From Muribaculaceae bacterium Isolate-036 (Harlan) (lineage in GTDB: Bacteria > Bacteroidota > Bacteroidia > Bacteroidales > Muribaculaceae), in assembly GCA_003833075.1 (NCBI GenBank), contig RIAY01000016.1:1-62308 (forward strand): DNA of 62,308 nt, given 5' to 3'. Positions 26,787-36,846 of this stretch are shown one piece after another; position 1 is the first letter of the stretch, and every line of letters starts with the position of its first letter. Position numbers and translations under genes: made by a program. The notes below the pieces were generated by a model. It worked only from the letters and a program-made list of their open reading frames with translations, was not told the DNA's origin and did no database searches.

Positions 26787-27380
26787 ATGGACAAATACCC
26801 TTATTTCATTGTGCCGGCAATAGAAAGACTGCCGGAGGCAACCGGTGAGGAACGACTCGCTCTGGTCAGACGCATTGCCGCGGCTGTGGGCGATCCCGTG
26901 GCTCTCAGAGCCATTATCGGCATCGATCCGGAAGAATTTATGGAATTTTATCCCGACATGAAATCTCCGGAACTCACAACCGGCGACACAATAGATTCCT
27001 TCCTCGACAGATTCGGCGATCCCAACATGACAAGGGCTACTGAAATCGAAGATATTATCACCCCAGTAGCAGTGCCATATGACCTCTCTTCGCTCGAATC
27101 GCTCCCTGAAATAGGCGATTCGGATCTTTTCGGTGAAGCAGACGTCCCCGAAGAGCCGCGTCACGACGCTCCCTCGCCATCTGAAAGCGAACACTCCGCC
27201 GCCGCACACGATACAAATCTTTCAGAATCTCTTGCCAGAATAATGATAAAAAACGGCAACTATCAGAAAGCTTTGGAAATAATTACCGAGATAAGTTTGA
27301 ATAATCCGAAAAAAAGTATTTACTTTGCAGACCAAATACGATTCCTCAAAAAATTGATAGCCTACACATCAGATTCTTGA
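26787..27380 (+). CDS. Hypothetical protein between lptE and secG
   Basis: 197 residues, soluble and acidic, with no signal peptide or TM. The middle (about 110-150) is low-complexity Pro/Glu/Ser-rich. The ends look helical, and the C-terminal MIKNGNYQKALEIITEISL resembles a tetratricopeptide unit. I do not recognise a family with known function, but a gene of this shape commonly sits here in Bacteroidales. It starts 4 nt after the lptE stop. Confidence 0.8.
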   Translation: MDKYPYFIVPAIERLPEATGEERLALVRRIAAAVGDPVALRAIIGIDPEEFMEFYPDMKSPELTTGDTIDSFLDRFGDPNMTRATEIEDIITPVAVPYDLSSLESLPEIGDSDLFGEADVPEEPRHDAPSPSESEHSAAAHDTNLSESLARIMIKNGNYQKALEIITEISLNNPKKSIYFADQIRFLKKLIAYTSDS

Positions 27381-27480
27381 GGATTTCCCTTTATTGACAT
27401 TGCCGGTTACCTGTGGTTCCTGTCGCGTCAGTAGGAAGTTCGTAAATCAAAAGCTAAATTAAATTTTAAACACTAAAGAT

Positions 27481-27813
27481 ATGTATATCTTTCTCAGCAT
27501 TCTTATCGTAATCGCATCCTTGATTCTCATCGGGGCTGTTCTGATTCAGAAATCCAAAGGCGGCGGTCTCGCCTCTGACTATTCCAGCGGAAACCAGTAT
27601 CTCGGTTATCGCAAGACAACCGACTTCATCGAGAAGGCTACCTGGACTCTCGCAATCTTCATCTGCATTATGAGCATATGCGCCTCTTTCGCAGTGAAGA
27701 CTCCGGTTAATGTATCAAACATTCAGAACGCGGCTCCCGCTCCAAACTCCGCGGCTCCCGCTCCTGTAAACGTTCCTGCAGCTCCCGCAACTCCCGCAGC
27801 TCCCGCAAAATAA
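27481..27813 (+). CDS. secG: Protein translocase subunit SecG
   Basis: 110 residues. Two TM helices flank the conserved loop LIQKSKGGGLASDYSSGNQYLGYRK-type segment of SecG. The last 30 residues are a low-complexity Ala/Pro/Val tail built from repeats of APA and PAAP, which is usual in this phylum. It is an accessory subunit of the SecYEG channel. A strong terminator follows at 27848. Confidence 0.94.
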   Translation: MYIFLSILIVIASLILIGAVLIQKSKGGGLASDYSSGNQYLGYRKTTDFIEKATWTLAIFICIMSICASFAVKTPVNVSNIQNAAPAPNSAAPAPVNVPAAPATPAAPAK

Positions 27814-27847
27814 TAACGGTTGACGGCAATAACGCCGGAACCCGGAT

Positions 27848-27887
27848 AAAACAGAAGGTCATGCAGTTTTGCATGACCTTCTGTTTT
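27848..27887. terminator. Strong bidirectional terminator between secG and nadK
   Basis: AAAACAGAAGGTCATGC pairs perfectly with its complement across a 6-nt loop. It has A on one side and T on the other, so it can serve secG (+) and nadK (-). Confidence 0.92.
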
Positions 27888-27902
27888 ATCCGAAGTCTTT
27901 TA

Positions 27903-28772
27903 TCACCGCCTTCCCCAGAGAAGTTTGTTGCGGAGCAACCGGGAAAAACTCGCGTCAGGACGGCGGAGAACTTTCACGGAAAATCCGGCTTTACGGATGC
28001 GCAGCTCGTCACGACCGCATGCCATCATGAAATAGCGTCCGTCAAGGCTCACACGCGAATACTCCACACGCGAACTCGTGGTCAGACGTATCTCGGAATC
28101 TCCTCCTACAACAAGCGGACGCATCGTAAGCGAATGCGGCGCTATCGGCGAGATCACCGAACATTCAAGCGTGGGCATAAGTATCGGACCTCCTGCCGAC
28201 AGATTATATGCCGTGGATCCGGTCGGAGTTGCCACAACAAGCCCGTCTGCCATATAGTCGGCAAGAAAATAGCCGTCTACCTCGGCATGCACGGTGACTG
28301 TAGATGCCGTCTCGCCCCGCAACACCGCCACCTCATTCAGAGCATAAGGCCAGAAGCCTTCGGGCATCGCTTCACATCTGATTTCAAGCAACGCGCGCTT
28401 CTCGATCACCCCCTTGTCGCAGGCAACGACATCTACCAGCTCCTCTGTTTCCTCAAGAGAATAGCTCGCAAGAAAACCCAGATGACCTGTGTTGATGCCG
28501 AGAATCGGAATCTCCCGGTCTCCAACCCATTCCGCGGCACCGAGAAACGTGCCGTCTCCCCCGATGCTTATCACGCACTCGGTGTCTTCGGGCAAACAGG
28601 CTGCCGTATTCATGCTGCCGGAAAGGTCTATTCCGTTCTCCGAAAGATAACATGCGAAATCCTCGGCTACCGACACCCGGAAGTCTCTCTTTTCAAGTGC
28701 TGCGAAAAATTCGCGCAATAAACCGAAATATCCGTCCTGATACCGGTTTCCATATATCGCGATATTCCTCAT
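27903..28772 (-). CDS. nadK: NAD kinase
   Basis: 289 residues. The GGDGTFLG motif is at 71-78, NTGHLGFLASY follows, and TPTGSTAYNLSAGGPI carries the remaining NAD-binding residues. It phosphorylates NAD to NADP. It lies 3 nt from the upstream CBS-domain gene, forming a two-gene unit often seen ahead of pdxJ in Bacteroidales. Confidence 0.96.
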   Translation of the reverse strand: MRNIAIYGNRYQDGYFGLLREFFAALEKRDFRVSVAEDFACYLSENGIDLSGSMNTAACLPEDTECVISIGGDGTFLGAAEWVGDREIPILGINTGHLGFLASYSLEETEELVDVVACDKGVIEKRALLEIRCEAMPEGFWPYALNEVAVLRGETASTVTVHAEVDGYFLADYMADGLVVATPTGSTAYNLSAGGPILMPTLECSVISPIAPHSLTMRPLVVGGDSEIRLTTSSRVEYSRVSLDGRYFMMACGRDELRIRKAGFSVKVLRRPDASFSRLLRNKLLWGRR

Positions 28773-28775
28773 CGG

Positions 28776-29288
28776 TCACACATTCAATAACGCTCTCAGC
28801 TCAAGAAGGCGCAGTGCCGCCAGTTCACTGTCGCTGTCGCTGTCGCTGTTGCCATAAGAGGAAACGACATCATAACCGTAACGCTCAAGGCTATGGACTG
28901 TCGATGCCGGGTCCTCCCGTCTGACCCGCAGTGTTACCTGTATCTTGCCGTCTTCCGACGGGGTGCTCCACATATCCACAAGATGCGCGTCGCTGTCTTC
29001 GACAGCATGGGCGATGCGCGACGCACTGTAATCGGCAGGCACACACTCAAGGGTTATGACACTGCAGTCATCCCGTGGAGCGATCATGCGCCCGAGTCCT
29101 TCGAGCAGGGAATCGCGGTCAATCACTCCCTCAAAACCGTTGCCTGACCTTACTCCTAAAAGACCGTCAGGAGTATCAAGCAACAACGGAAGCACGTTGA
29201 CCACCGGCATGTCTTCATTTACATTCCTATAGGGAAAGACATGCGTTTTGACACGTCCGGCAGCCATTATATCTTTTGCTCTCATCAT
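28776..29288 (-). CDS. CBS-domain (CBS-ACT-like) protein
   Basis: 170 residues. The opening RAKDIMAAG and NVLPLLLDTPDGLLGV segments form a shortened CBS module (about 1-75). The C-terminal half, with ITLECVPADYSASRIAHAVEDSD, resembles an ACT-like domain. Near the C-terminus a hexanucleotide repeat encodes Ser-Asp pairs (28829-28849). It may sense adenine nucleotides, but the ligand is unknown. It is translated just ahead of nadK. Confidence 0.75.
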   Translation of the reverse strand: MMRAKDIMAAGRVKTHVFPYRNVNEDMPVVNVLPLLLDTPDGLLGVRSGNGFEGVIDRDSLLEGLGRMIAPRDDCSVITLECVPADYSASRIAHAVEDSDAHLVDMWSTPSEDGKIQVTLRVRREDPASTVHSLERYGYDVVSSYGNSDSDSDSELAALRLLELRALLNV

Positions 29289-29326
29289 ATCCCTCGAATT
29301 ATTTACTTATTTTCCAAAAAAATTTC

Positions 29327-29334
29327 TAAATTTG
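29327..29334 (+). promoter_or_regulatory. Probable -7 box for pdxJ
   Basis: TAAATTTG matches TAnnTTTG. The leader to 29511 would be about 170 nt. It begins almost at once with a GGACTCTCT/AGAGATTCC hairpin (29351-29374) followed by a T/A-rich stretch, which could act as an attenuator. Confidence 0.5.
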
Positions 29335-29469
29335 CATTTTGAATTGGCAGGGACTCTCTCGTCAAAGAGATTCCATTTATATTATTTTAACAAAAGAAAC
29401 CGGGAATATCCGTTCATAAGTCTGTAAATTCTGAATTCGTCCAGACAACCTCATTCCAGCTTCAGAATA

Positions 29470-29477
29470 CAAAGTTA
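29470..29477 (-). promoter_or_regulatory. Probable -7 box for the CBS/nadK unit
   Basis: TAACTTTG on the minus strand matches TAnnTTTG, about 180 nt before 29288. No clear TTTG lies at the right distance. With the pdxJ box it makes overlapping divergent leaders. Confidence 0.4.
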
Positions 29478-29510
29478 CAAATAATATGCCAATTTCATAA
29501 AAAAATAAAT

Positions 29511-30224
29511 ATGACTCATCTAAGTGTAAATATCAACAAGGTGGCTACCCTTCGCAATGCAAGGGGTGAGAACATTCCCGACGTGGTGAGATTCGCAGTT
29601 GACTGCGAACGTTTCGGCGCACAGGGAATCACGGTCCATCCGCGTCCCGACGAGAGGCATATCACACGCCGAGACGTTTACGACCTCCGCAAAGTCGTGA
29701 CAACGGAATTCAACATCGAGGGATACCCTACAGATGACTTCATGCGCATGGTAATCGAAGTCGCTCCGGAGCAAGTCACACTCGTACCGGACGCCCCCGG
29801 CGCCCTGACCTCAAGCGCGGGATGGGACGTAATCGCAAATTCGGAGTTTCTCTCAGGAATTGTAACGCGCCTGCGTCAGGCAGGAATAAGAAGTTCTATT
29901 TTTGTCGATGCGGATTCCGCACAAGTAAAAGAAGCTGCAAGAATAGGTGCGGACAGGGTCGAGTTATACACCAAACCTTATGCCGACAATTACACGCAAA
30001 ATCCTGATGAGGCAATCGGAAAATTCATCGAAGCCTCTTCCGAAGCGTTAAAACGGGGCATCGGTCTCAATGCAGGACATGACCTGAACCTGCAGAACCT
30101 CTCTTTCTTCCACAAACGTCTTCCCCTGCTTGATGAAGTGAGCATCGGACATGCAATAATCTCCGACGCTCTCTACCTCGGAATAGAACGGACAATTCAT
30201 GACTATCTCGATTGTCTCCGATAG
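29511..30224 (+). CDS. pdxJ: Pyridoxine 5'-phosphate synthase
   Basis: 237 residues, the normal PdxJ length. Family blocks include [16 protein letters not shown] at the start, [17 protein letters not shown] with the catalytic Glu, ELYTKPYA, and [12 protein letters not shown]. It condenses aminoacetone phosphate with deoxyxylulose phosphate to form PNP, the vitamin B6 backbone. The exbB-exbD-tonB genes follow on the same strand after 60 nt. Confidence 0.96.
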   Translation: MTHLSVNINKVATLRNARGENIPDVVRFAVDCERFGAQGITVHPRPDERHITRRDVYDLRKVVTTEFNIEGYPTDDFMRMVIEVAPEQVTLVPDAPGALTSSAGWDVIANSEFLSGIVTRLRQAGIRSSIFVDADSAQVKEAARIGADRVELYTKPYADNYTQNPDEAIGKFIEASSEALKRGIGLNAGHDLNLQNLSFFHKRLPLLDEVSIGHAIISDALYLGIERTIHDYLDCLR

Positions 30225-30284
30225 CAGGCAGACATCGAGATCCTCATTTGATTTCATTAGAAACATTCACACAATCAATAAGCT

Positions 30285-30917
30285 ATGACCCAGCAAACCC
30301 TTTCATTCTGGTCTCTCGTAATGGACGGCGGATATATCATGATTCCTCTCGCCCTCCTTCTCATCCTCACGATCTATGTCTTCACCGAAAGGTTCATCGC
30401 AATAAACCGCGCCTCTAAGGAAGACAGCTCTTTCATGAACCGTATCCGCGATTATGTGCACGAGGGTGACATAGACTCCGCATTCAACCTGTGCAAACGG
30501 ACAGACACCCCATACGCCCGTCTCATCCAGAAAGGTCTGTCAAGAATCGGACGACCGATGAACGATGTCCTTGTTGCCATTGAAAACACCGGAAACATCG
30601 AAGTGGCGCAGTTAGGCAAGGGATTCCCCTGGCTTTCAACAACCGCCGCCGGCGCCCCGATGCTCGGATTCCTCGGCACCGTGGTCGGAATGATACAGGC
30701 GTTCTTCTCGCTCGCAAGTGCAGGAACGTCTGCGAACATAACTGTGCTTTCGAGCGGCATATATCAGGCGCTTGTAACCACTGTGGCTGGTCTTGTGGTG
30801 GGTATCATCGCCCTTTTCGCATACAACTACCTTGTGGCTCGTGTTAACCGCGTGATGAATTCCCTTGAGACAAAGACAATGGAGTTCATGGATCTCCTGA
30901 ACGAACCGGTGGCATAA
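30285..30917 (+). CDS. exbB: MotA/TolQ/ExbB proton-channel protein
   Basis: 210 residues with an N-terminal TM helix (about 13-33) and two further TM helices. The second carries APMLGFLGTVVGMIQAF and the third TTVAGLVVGIIALFAYN, the conserved pore-lining segments. It works with ExbD and a TonB-type protein to pass proton-motive energy to outer-membrane receptors. It heads the three-gene energy-transduction block. Confidence 0.92.
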   Translation: MTQQTLSFWSLVMDGGYIMIPLALLLILTIYVFTERFIAINRASKEDSSFMNRIRDYVHEGDIDSAFNLCKRTDTPYARLIQKGLSRIGRPMNDVLVAIENTGNIEVAQLGKGFPWLSTTAAGAPMLGFLGTVVGMIQAFFSLASAGTSANITVLSSGIYQALVTTVAGLVVGIIALFAYNYLVARVNRVMNSLETKTMEFMDLLNEPVA

Positions 30918-30944
30918 AGTAATATTCAAGAAGTTGTTCGTATC

Positions 30945-31391
30945 ATGGCTCTTAAACGAAATTTCCAGTCGCTCGAGACTTTCTCCATGTCTTCCATGAC
31001 AGATGTGATTTTCCTTCTGCTCATATTTTTCATGGTGACCTCGACAATCATATTCCCGGCAGCAATCGATGTCAATCTTCCGCAGAGCAGCGAACAGACT
31101 TCGCTGAAACCTGTGACAGAGGTCTATATAGATGCAGACAAGACAATATATCTTGTCGAGGACCGCAACGATTCCACTCAGAAACTGTCCTCTCCCGTAG
31201 AAATCTCGCTCGATGAGCTTGCCGTGCGCCTGACAGCCATACAACAGAAGGATTCGCTGCGTTCGGTGGCTCTATATGCCGACAGCCTCGTTGATTACGG
31301 CAAAGTGGTGGGGATACTCGACATGGCGGCTCGCCAGAATCTGAAAATGGTGCTTGCCACCAAAGCCAAGGCACCGGCATCGCAGAACTGA
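30945..31391 (+). CDS. exbD: ExbD/TolR biopolymer transport protein
   Basis: 148 residues. A short cytoplasmic start precedes one TM helix (about 17-37) that contains the conserved Asp in SMTDVIFLLLIFFM, required for proton coupling. A small periplasmic domain follows. It starts 27 nt after exbB and pairs with it. Confidence 0.92.
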   Translation: MALKRNFQSLETFSMSSMTDVIFLLLIFFMVTSTIIFPAAIDVNLPQSSEQTSLKPVTEVYIDADKTIYLVEDRNDSTQKLSSPVEISLDELAVRLTAIQQKDSLRSVALYADSLVDYGKVVGILDMAARQNLKMVLATKAKAPASQN

Positions 31392-31422
31392 CAACATATA
31401 CCGATATCCGAACGTATTTCAG

Positions 31423-32160
31423 ATGACCAGACAGCAAAAAGATAAAACCATAGCAGCTGCAATAACTTTCGTGGCAATGCTGATCATTATTGTAGCGTTG
31501 TTTTTGGGAGGAATCTCATTCGACAGCGAGCAGACTGCCGTGAAGCCTGTTGCCGAGCTTATGCCTGATGAGGAGTTGTTTCTTGAACCGGAAATACTCA
31601 AGGACCTCGGTGAAGAAAACGCTGTCAGGCAGGATGCGCCGGCAGAAGCATTCAAAGGAGAACCGGAACATGCCGAAACAGACAACACAAAGCTCGTGGT
31701 CAAAGGAGATAACCCAAAGCCGGCACCTCCGGTCGATAAACTCGTGACCACGAAGAAGGAAAGTCCGGTGCAGGCAACGGAGCCGTCAATAAGCAAAGAG
31801 GAAAAACAGAAAGTCACCTCCTCGGTTGCAAAGGGTTTCTCCTCGCGCAACGGCAGCTCTGAAGGAAAGAGCGGAAGCTCCGGAGCCGGAGGAACAGGCA
31901 TGGGCATCACCGGCAGCGCATCGGGACGCACATTCAAGGGGTGTCCCAAACCGGATGTGACTCTGCGCAACAAGACAACTGTCACGGTCTCAGTCGTGAT
32001 TGACTCCGATGGCAATGTCATCTCGGCAAAAGCATCAGGCGGAGCATCAGCCTCCATCCGCCGTGCCTGCGAGCAAGCAGCCAAAGGTGCGAAATGGAGT
32101 CCCAAGAAAGGAGCGGGCGAAACACGCGGCTCAATCTCCTTCACAATCACCCCCCGATAA
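31423..32160 (+). CDS. TonB-like energy transducer
   Basis: 245 residues from MTRQQKDK, following ExbD. One N-terminal TM helix (about 11-30) is followed by a long Lys/Glu/Pro-rich periplasmic spacer. A Gly/Ser-rich linker comes next (about 145-170), then a C-terminal domain with VSVVIDSDGNVISAKASGG and GAKWSPKKGAG, which fits TonB_C/AgmX-type transducers. It probably contacts TonB boxes of outer-membrane receptors. Confidence 0.85.
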   Translation: MTRQQKDKTIAAAITFVAMLIIIVALFLGGISFDSEQTAVKPVAELMPDEELFLEPEILKDLGEENAVRQDAPAEAFKGEPEHAETDNTKLVVKGDNPKPAPPVDKLVTTKKESPVQATEPSISKEEKQKVTSSVAKGFSSRNGSSEGKSGSSGAGGTGMGITGSASGRTFKGCPKPDVTLRNKTTVTVSVVIDSDGNVISAKASGGASASIRRACEQAAKGAKWSPKKGAGETRGSISFTITPR

Positions 32161-32186
32161 ATGACATCTCAATAACAACGTAACAC

Positions 32187-32216
32187 AACGCCCGACGGAG
32201 TTTCCGTCGGGCGTTT
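32187..32216. terminator. Bidirectional terminator between tonB-like gene and cargo gene
   Basis: AACGCCCGACGGA pairs with TCCGTCGGGCGTT across a short loop, with flanking A and T on opposite sides. A near-identical hairpin is used at 43235-43265. Confidence 0.88.
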
Positions 32217-32241
32217 AAGCACATATTGCCAATCACCACTG

Positions 32242-35200
32242 CTACTTCACAATAACTTTCATTACGAATGAACCACATTTGACAATATAAATACCTGATG
32301 GAACCTCAACGTTTTCAACGTCATCACAGATGTTTCCGGCAGACACCATAGCTCCTGACACATTTGAAATTACATAAGGAACTCCTGATGCAAATCCGCA
32401 CATTCTGACAAACCCCTTCTCCCCCGAAATAGTCACAAATCCATCGGACGCAATATCTCCAATTCCGCTTGTCCCCGTTGCCCAGACAACATTAGAACGA
32501 TCAGACTCAACAAGTTCCCCATTAATTGTAGACAAAGTTTTGACAAGATACCTTACCGGAACTGAAGTGTCAACTCCTTTATCAAAATAAGTTGTCTCTT
32601 TTAGTCCGGACCCGATAAGCTGTTCATCCCGATATAAGTTATAACCTTCTATAGGCGCAACGCCATAAACGGGGTCATATGAAATGTCGTCAATCATCAG
32701 ACCGAACTGCTCATTGCCGTCATCCCCGACGTGGTGTAAAGCAAAGTATTTTGCATCGGCAGGAAGTTGGAAATCATATTTGAACCAACCCTGTTCATCC
32801 GGACAGATATAACCGTTATCAAGCGACTTCGTAAAATCTTCAGGCTCATTCCCCTCTGTAGAATACTTGACAAGTATCGTCTCCGGATAGTCTGCATGAC
32901 ATATGTTCATCCAGAAAGACAATTCGGTTCCACCTTTAACTTCCGGCGAAATCAGCCAATCATTTGTAACACCTGTCTTTGGCGACATACACAACAGGAA
33001 CTGCTCTCCACTATGCGCCGCCATCGACATATTGTCTGTGACAGTTGAAGAAAACACTTGATAAGCCTTCTCATAACCTTCACCAGGGAAATCCACCTCA
33101 CTTATTGTCCACACTTTGGCATTATCAAGGTCGATATTACGGAAACCTTTCAACTCTTCCGAATAATCCCAAGTCTCGGCAGTCTCGAAATCTTCAACAA
33201 ACTGTGGCTTAGACCAATTCAACAACACATCCGAGCTGTTTTCCCTATATTCCAAGGCGAGATCCTGAACCACAGGAATACGAGCATTCAGGATTTTAAC
33301 CTGCTTCTCCATTTCCGAAGTGGCTTCAGATGGCTGTCCATGAAGGTTGAAACGCACAAGTACATCCCCAATATCTGCAACTTTGGGAGTAAAACTGAAA
33401 TTAAGCGTTGCCCTCTTTCCTGCTTCAATAGTTTTTGGGGCATCTGCATCCTTGAAGTCTCCTATGACCCCGTTATCTCCTATAACCCGGAAAACATAGT
33501 CCGGAACTGCGGCTTCTTTTGTACCTGCATTCTCAACTTCCACAGAGTAAGACATCTTCTCACCCACTGCACCACGCGATGCTCCGTTCATGCCATGTAT
33601 CGTAACCATATCCGAAGGATAATTGGCAATTGAATAGGAATCCATTATGAAACATTGGCTATATCCTACAATCTTGACACGTATAATTATCTGGACCCAG
33701 CCTTGATTCTGGAACGCAGAGGGAAGAGACACGAGTTTATGTTCCCATCCATTCCCTGATTCCGGCATGAACGTCGCAACAGGCTCCATCTCAAGACTCG
33801 GAGAAGAGGCATATACGGTCACCCGTTCGGGTGAGTGATTGCCGAAAAATATACTTAAATCCAATTTCACATTGCTCATCCCTTTAGTGGTGAACCTTGG
33901 AAGCAGCAACTGAGACTCACCATCCCACATAGCTATTATGGCATTGCCGCTCGTATTGGCTGCCGCCTCATCATAACTTACCGGATCATCCACACCCCAT
34001 GTTGACTTAAGATAAGACAGATGTTCAATGGAGATAGGTTCGTAAGCCAATTTAACATCATCACCGACACAATTAAAAGGTTCTTTCATCGGCAGGGAAT
34101 GGAGTGGTCCGAGATGAACCGGGAAAGAAAACATCTCTTCGCATGACCCCACAGCATTCTTAGCTGCAACGCCGAATGTATATAAAGACTGCGATCCATC
34201 AGGACAATCAAAAGTCCACGTGCGGTTCTTTCCGATTTCTGCAGCAGGTCGCCATTCCCCTCCTATCTGACGATATATGGTCACATCCTGTTGGGCAGGT
34301 CCCGTATATTCGCCATTTTCATTATAATCTTCAAGATCTATATCAAGAGTTATAGAAAGATTATCGTCTGATACGGTCGCTGTTACCACAGGTGTCGCCG
34401 GACGATACACTCCGCAATATACTGTTGTTTCTGAAAGCAATCCAACCCCTTTGTCTGAACTTGTAGTAACCTTGATTATATTATCCCCCTGCTTCGTGGG
34501 CACTGTCATTGAAACCGGATCTCCGGGAGTGCCTGTAACAGTTGCTTCACCCGCTTCAGATATTGCAGTGGCGGTAATGACTGTTGAAGCCGGCAATTCA
34601 CTCCCCGAAATGGTAAGCCGTGGCATATTGAATGTCAGTGTCGCCTTAAGTTCTCCATCGGGAAAAGCCTTGGAACGAAGATCCGTCACAGCCGCGGGAC
34701 TTTCAGATGATGCTTCCGCTTTCTCAATCTTGAAATTTCGGGCATAAAGGCGATAGGACCCGACCGGAGAAATATAATGTATACCTATATACCATTCTCC
34801 CTCTTCCGGAACCTGGAAGAGAGTTTCCGACTGCTCGAAATATGGACTTTTATAGACAGTGGCGGCATCCTTTATTGTTATTGCACGCGAAGGAGAAGGA
34901 CGCTGACACAATGCCACTTCGTATATCTCATTGGCAGTGAAATAATGGTTGCCGCTCCACACTTCCATCGACAAGCGATAGTGTGCGTCTTTATCAGTAA
35001 AATTAATTGCCGGAAGGAAGAGCCATTCGTTAGATGTCTCACCCATTGAACTCGCCTTAGGGGAAAGACAATAGAATCCTCCCGTGTTGTCATTCTGATC
35101 ATCATAGCGCCAGCCGCGAAGAGGCTCATTCTGATTAAGGGCATCTTTGACAATGGTGAACATACCTATCACCTCGTCATCCAGATCTCTCTCTCCCTCT

Positions 35201-36846
35201 TCCGCCCCAAGATAGACAGGAAGAGAAAGTGGTCCGTCGGCATAGTAACGCTCCGACACCCCGGCTTCTGAAATCTTCCCTCCGGACAAGGCATAAACCT
35301 CTGCCTTATGTGCGACAACACCCGTTACGGGAATCGTAATGTCAAGAGACGTAGAAGAAACTGGAGATTCATTCATGAGGATTTTGTCAACATATACATT
35401 ATATTTTATGTCCGCGACATTGACATAACCTCCGTTAACTCCTTTCGTAACAGCATTCCAGCTAACCTTGGTCTCCGTCAACGTGACTCCGGCAGGTGCC
35501 GTTGGAACATCTATCCCGATACATTTGTCAAACACGAGCGGAGTGCCATATATCTTCCCGTCATCTCCCAATGTGTAAGGCGTAACATAAAAACGATGAA
35601 GACCTTCCGGTGCATTAACCGGAATAACAACCGATGCTCCGGGAGGACCATTGAATGCTCCAGAAATATCATTGTCATCAATCTTGGCTTGGAGATATAC
35701 AGATCCGGTTATAGAAGTCCCGTTTTCATAACTGTCTGGCAAAGTGACCGTAAAACTTCCGGTGGTGGAACTTCCCGTAACATCCCAGCTTTTCAATACC
35801 GGTGCCTTCGCTCCGGCGGCATTAACATAATTGTCAGAAACATGTAATATCTTATATTGCGGATTTCCCTCAATAGTCCCTAAATAAGCAGCATTGCCCG
35901 AAACCGGAAGCAAGAGCATATCCGTACAAGGGTAATCAGACTCGTCATAAGAATCAAGCAAAAGAATAAAGGCTTCATCCTTTGGACTATAAACCATGTC
36001 ATGTGGATATTCTTCCATATCCCAGGACAATGAATTAACCTGACTGAAACGCTTCCCTTTGCTATCATATTTCTTAAGAAGTCCACCCGTATCAAAAAGA
36101 TAAAGAGTCTTGTCGGCGGGATTCCATCCAATATCGAGCCAGTCTGCAGGAACGTTAACACCAAGGTTTACAAATGATCTTGAAATGGGATCAAATTTTT
36201 GCAATAGATAATTTTTGCCCGTCTGGTCAAGCGTTACTACATATGCTGTATCTTCCTCACTATCATATGCAGAAAGCAAGACCACTTTCTCTAATGTGTC
36301 AAAAATGTCAGTAGGATACGAAGCCTTGACCTTACCTGTTGACAAGTCTATGATATCAATGCCTGCATCTGTCAGTCCTGCATCGCTTGTCGTATAGGTA
36401 TAGAATGAATAAACCTCATCTCCCCTGACAAATCCACAAGCGGGCGAATACTTGCCTTGCTTTTTCCATTTCAATGACGAACCCGACTGCAAAGCTATAT
36501 CATACCATCCCGGCTCGCCGGCATTGCCGGCATAAACACAGTAACCTTGCAATGAAGTAGCCCGCAAAGCCGCTTTGACACCCGGTTTTGACACCCGGCT
36601 TCCGTTTCGTGCCCGAGGTGTCTGCTTCAGGAATGACACCTCCCCGATGGCATTGCCTGAAGTCGATTCAGCGGATTGATGACGCATTTTCAACATATCC
36701 GGCGACAATTTAATACCTCGCGGCGTTTCTTTCAACTGAATAGAACCCGCATCCTTGCCAACTTCCCGGCTTATTTGTCCTGAAGCTGTCAGATTGCCTG
36801 CAGCAACAAGGATCCCGATAGAGAGCACTGATAATAATCTGTTCAT
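32242..36846 (-). CDS. Giant secreted T9SS cargo protein with choice-of-anchor J domains
   Basis: 1534 residues. A signal peptide ends near LTASGQ (about 23). Residues 100-340 look like a beta-propeller (repeated blade-like units with internal WNPADKTLYLFD-type strands). Fibronectin-III-like and Ig-like modules follow, with at least two choice-of-anchor J/cleaved-adhesin-type jelly rolls (about 590-710 and 1300-1410). The final 70 residues form a type A T9SS sorting domain (GIYIVKCGSFVMKVIVK end). It is probably exported by T9SS and surface-attached or released. No catalytic domain is recognised. A GGCAAAAA/TTTTTGCC inverted repeat lies upstream. Confidence 0.85.
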   Translation of the reverse strand: MNRLLSVLSIGILVAAGNLTASGQISREVGKDAGSIQLKETPRGIKLSPDMLKMRHQSAESTSGNAIGEVSFLKQTPRARNGSRVSKPGVKAALRATSLQGYCVYAGNAGEPGWYDIALQSGSSLKWKKQGKYSPACGFVRGDEVYSFYTYTTSDAGLTDAGIDIIDLSTGKVKASYPTDIFDTLEKVVLLSAYDSEEDTAYVVTLDQTGKNYLLQKFDPISRSFVNLGVNVPADWLDIGWNPADKTLYLFDTGGLLKKYDSKGKRFSQVNSLSWDMEEYPHDMVYSPKDEAFILLLDSYDESDYPCTDMLLLPVSGNAAYLGTIEGNPQYKILHVSDNYVNAAGAKAPVLKSWDVTGSSTTGSFTVTLPDSYENGTSITGSVYLQAKIDDNDISGAFNGPPGASVVIPVNAPEGLHRFYVTPYTLGDDGKIYGTPLVFDKCIGIDVPTAPAGVTLTETKVSWNAVTKGVNGGYVNVADIKYNVYVDKILMNESPVSSTSLDITIPVTGVVAHKAEVYALSGGKISEAGVSERYYADGPLSLPVYLGAEEGERDLDDEVIGMFTIVKDALNQNEPLRGWRYDDQNDNTGGFYCLSPKASSMGETSNEWLFLPAINFTDKDAHYRLSMEVWSGNHYFTANEIYEVALCQRPSPSRAITIKDAATVYKSPYFEQSETLFQVPEEGEWYIGIHYISPVGSYRLYARNFKIEKAEASSESPAAVTDLRSKAFPDGELKATLTFNMPRLTISGSELPASTVITATAISEAGEATVTGTPGDPVSMTVPTKQGDNIIKVTTSSDKGVGLLSETTVYCGVYRPATPVVTATVSDDNLSITLDIDLEDYNENGEYTGPAQQDVTIYRQIGGEWRPAAEIGKNRTWTFDCPDGSQSLYTFGVAAKNAVGSCEEMFSFPVHLGPLHSLPMKEPFNCVGDDVKLAYEPISIEHLSYLKSTWGVDDPVSYDEAAANTSGNAIIAMWDGESQLLLPRFTTKGMSNVKLDLSIFFGNHSPERVTVYASSPSLEMEPVATFMPESGNGWEHKLVSLPSAFQNQGWVQIIIRVKIVGYSQCFIMDSYSIANYPSDMVTIHGMNGASRGAVGEKMSYSVEVENAGTKEAAVPDYVFRVIGDNGVIGDFKDADAPKTIEAGKRATLNFSFTPKVADIGDVLVRFNLHGQPSEATSEMEKQVKILNARIPVVQDLALEYRENSSDVLLNWSKPQFVEDFETAETWDYSEELKGFRNIDLDNAKVWTISEVDFPGEGYEKAYQVFSSTVTDNMSMAAHSGEQFLLCMSPKTGVTNDWLISPEVKGGTELSFWMNICHADYPETILVKYSTEGNEPEDFTKSLDNGYICPDEQGWFKYDFQLPADAKYFALHHVGDDGNEQFGLMIDDISYDPVYGVAPIEGYNLYRDEQLIGSGLKETTYFDKGVDTSVPVRYLVKTLSTINGELVESDRSNVVWATGTSGIGDIASDGFVTISGEKGFVRMCGFASGVPYVISNVSGAMVSAGNICDDVENVEVPSGIYIVKCGSFVMKVIVK

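Noticed and set aside
27861..28721. 286-residue plus-strand open frame over nadK
   Set aside because: It is antisense to an intact NAD kinase and starts inside the terminator hairpin.
33058..33633. 191-residue plus-strand open frame in the giant cargo gene
   Set aside because: It is antisense to a well-formed secreted protein and has no recognisable features.
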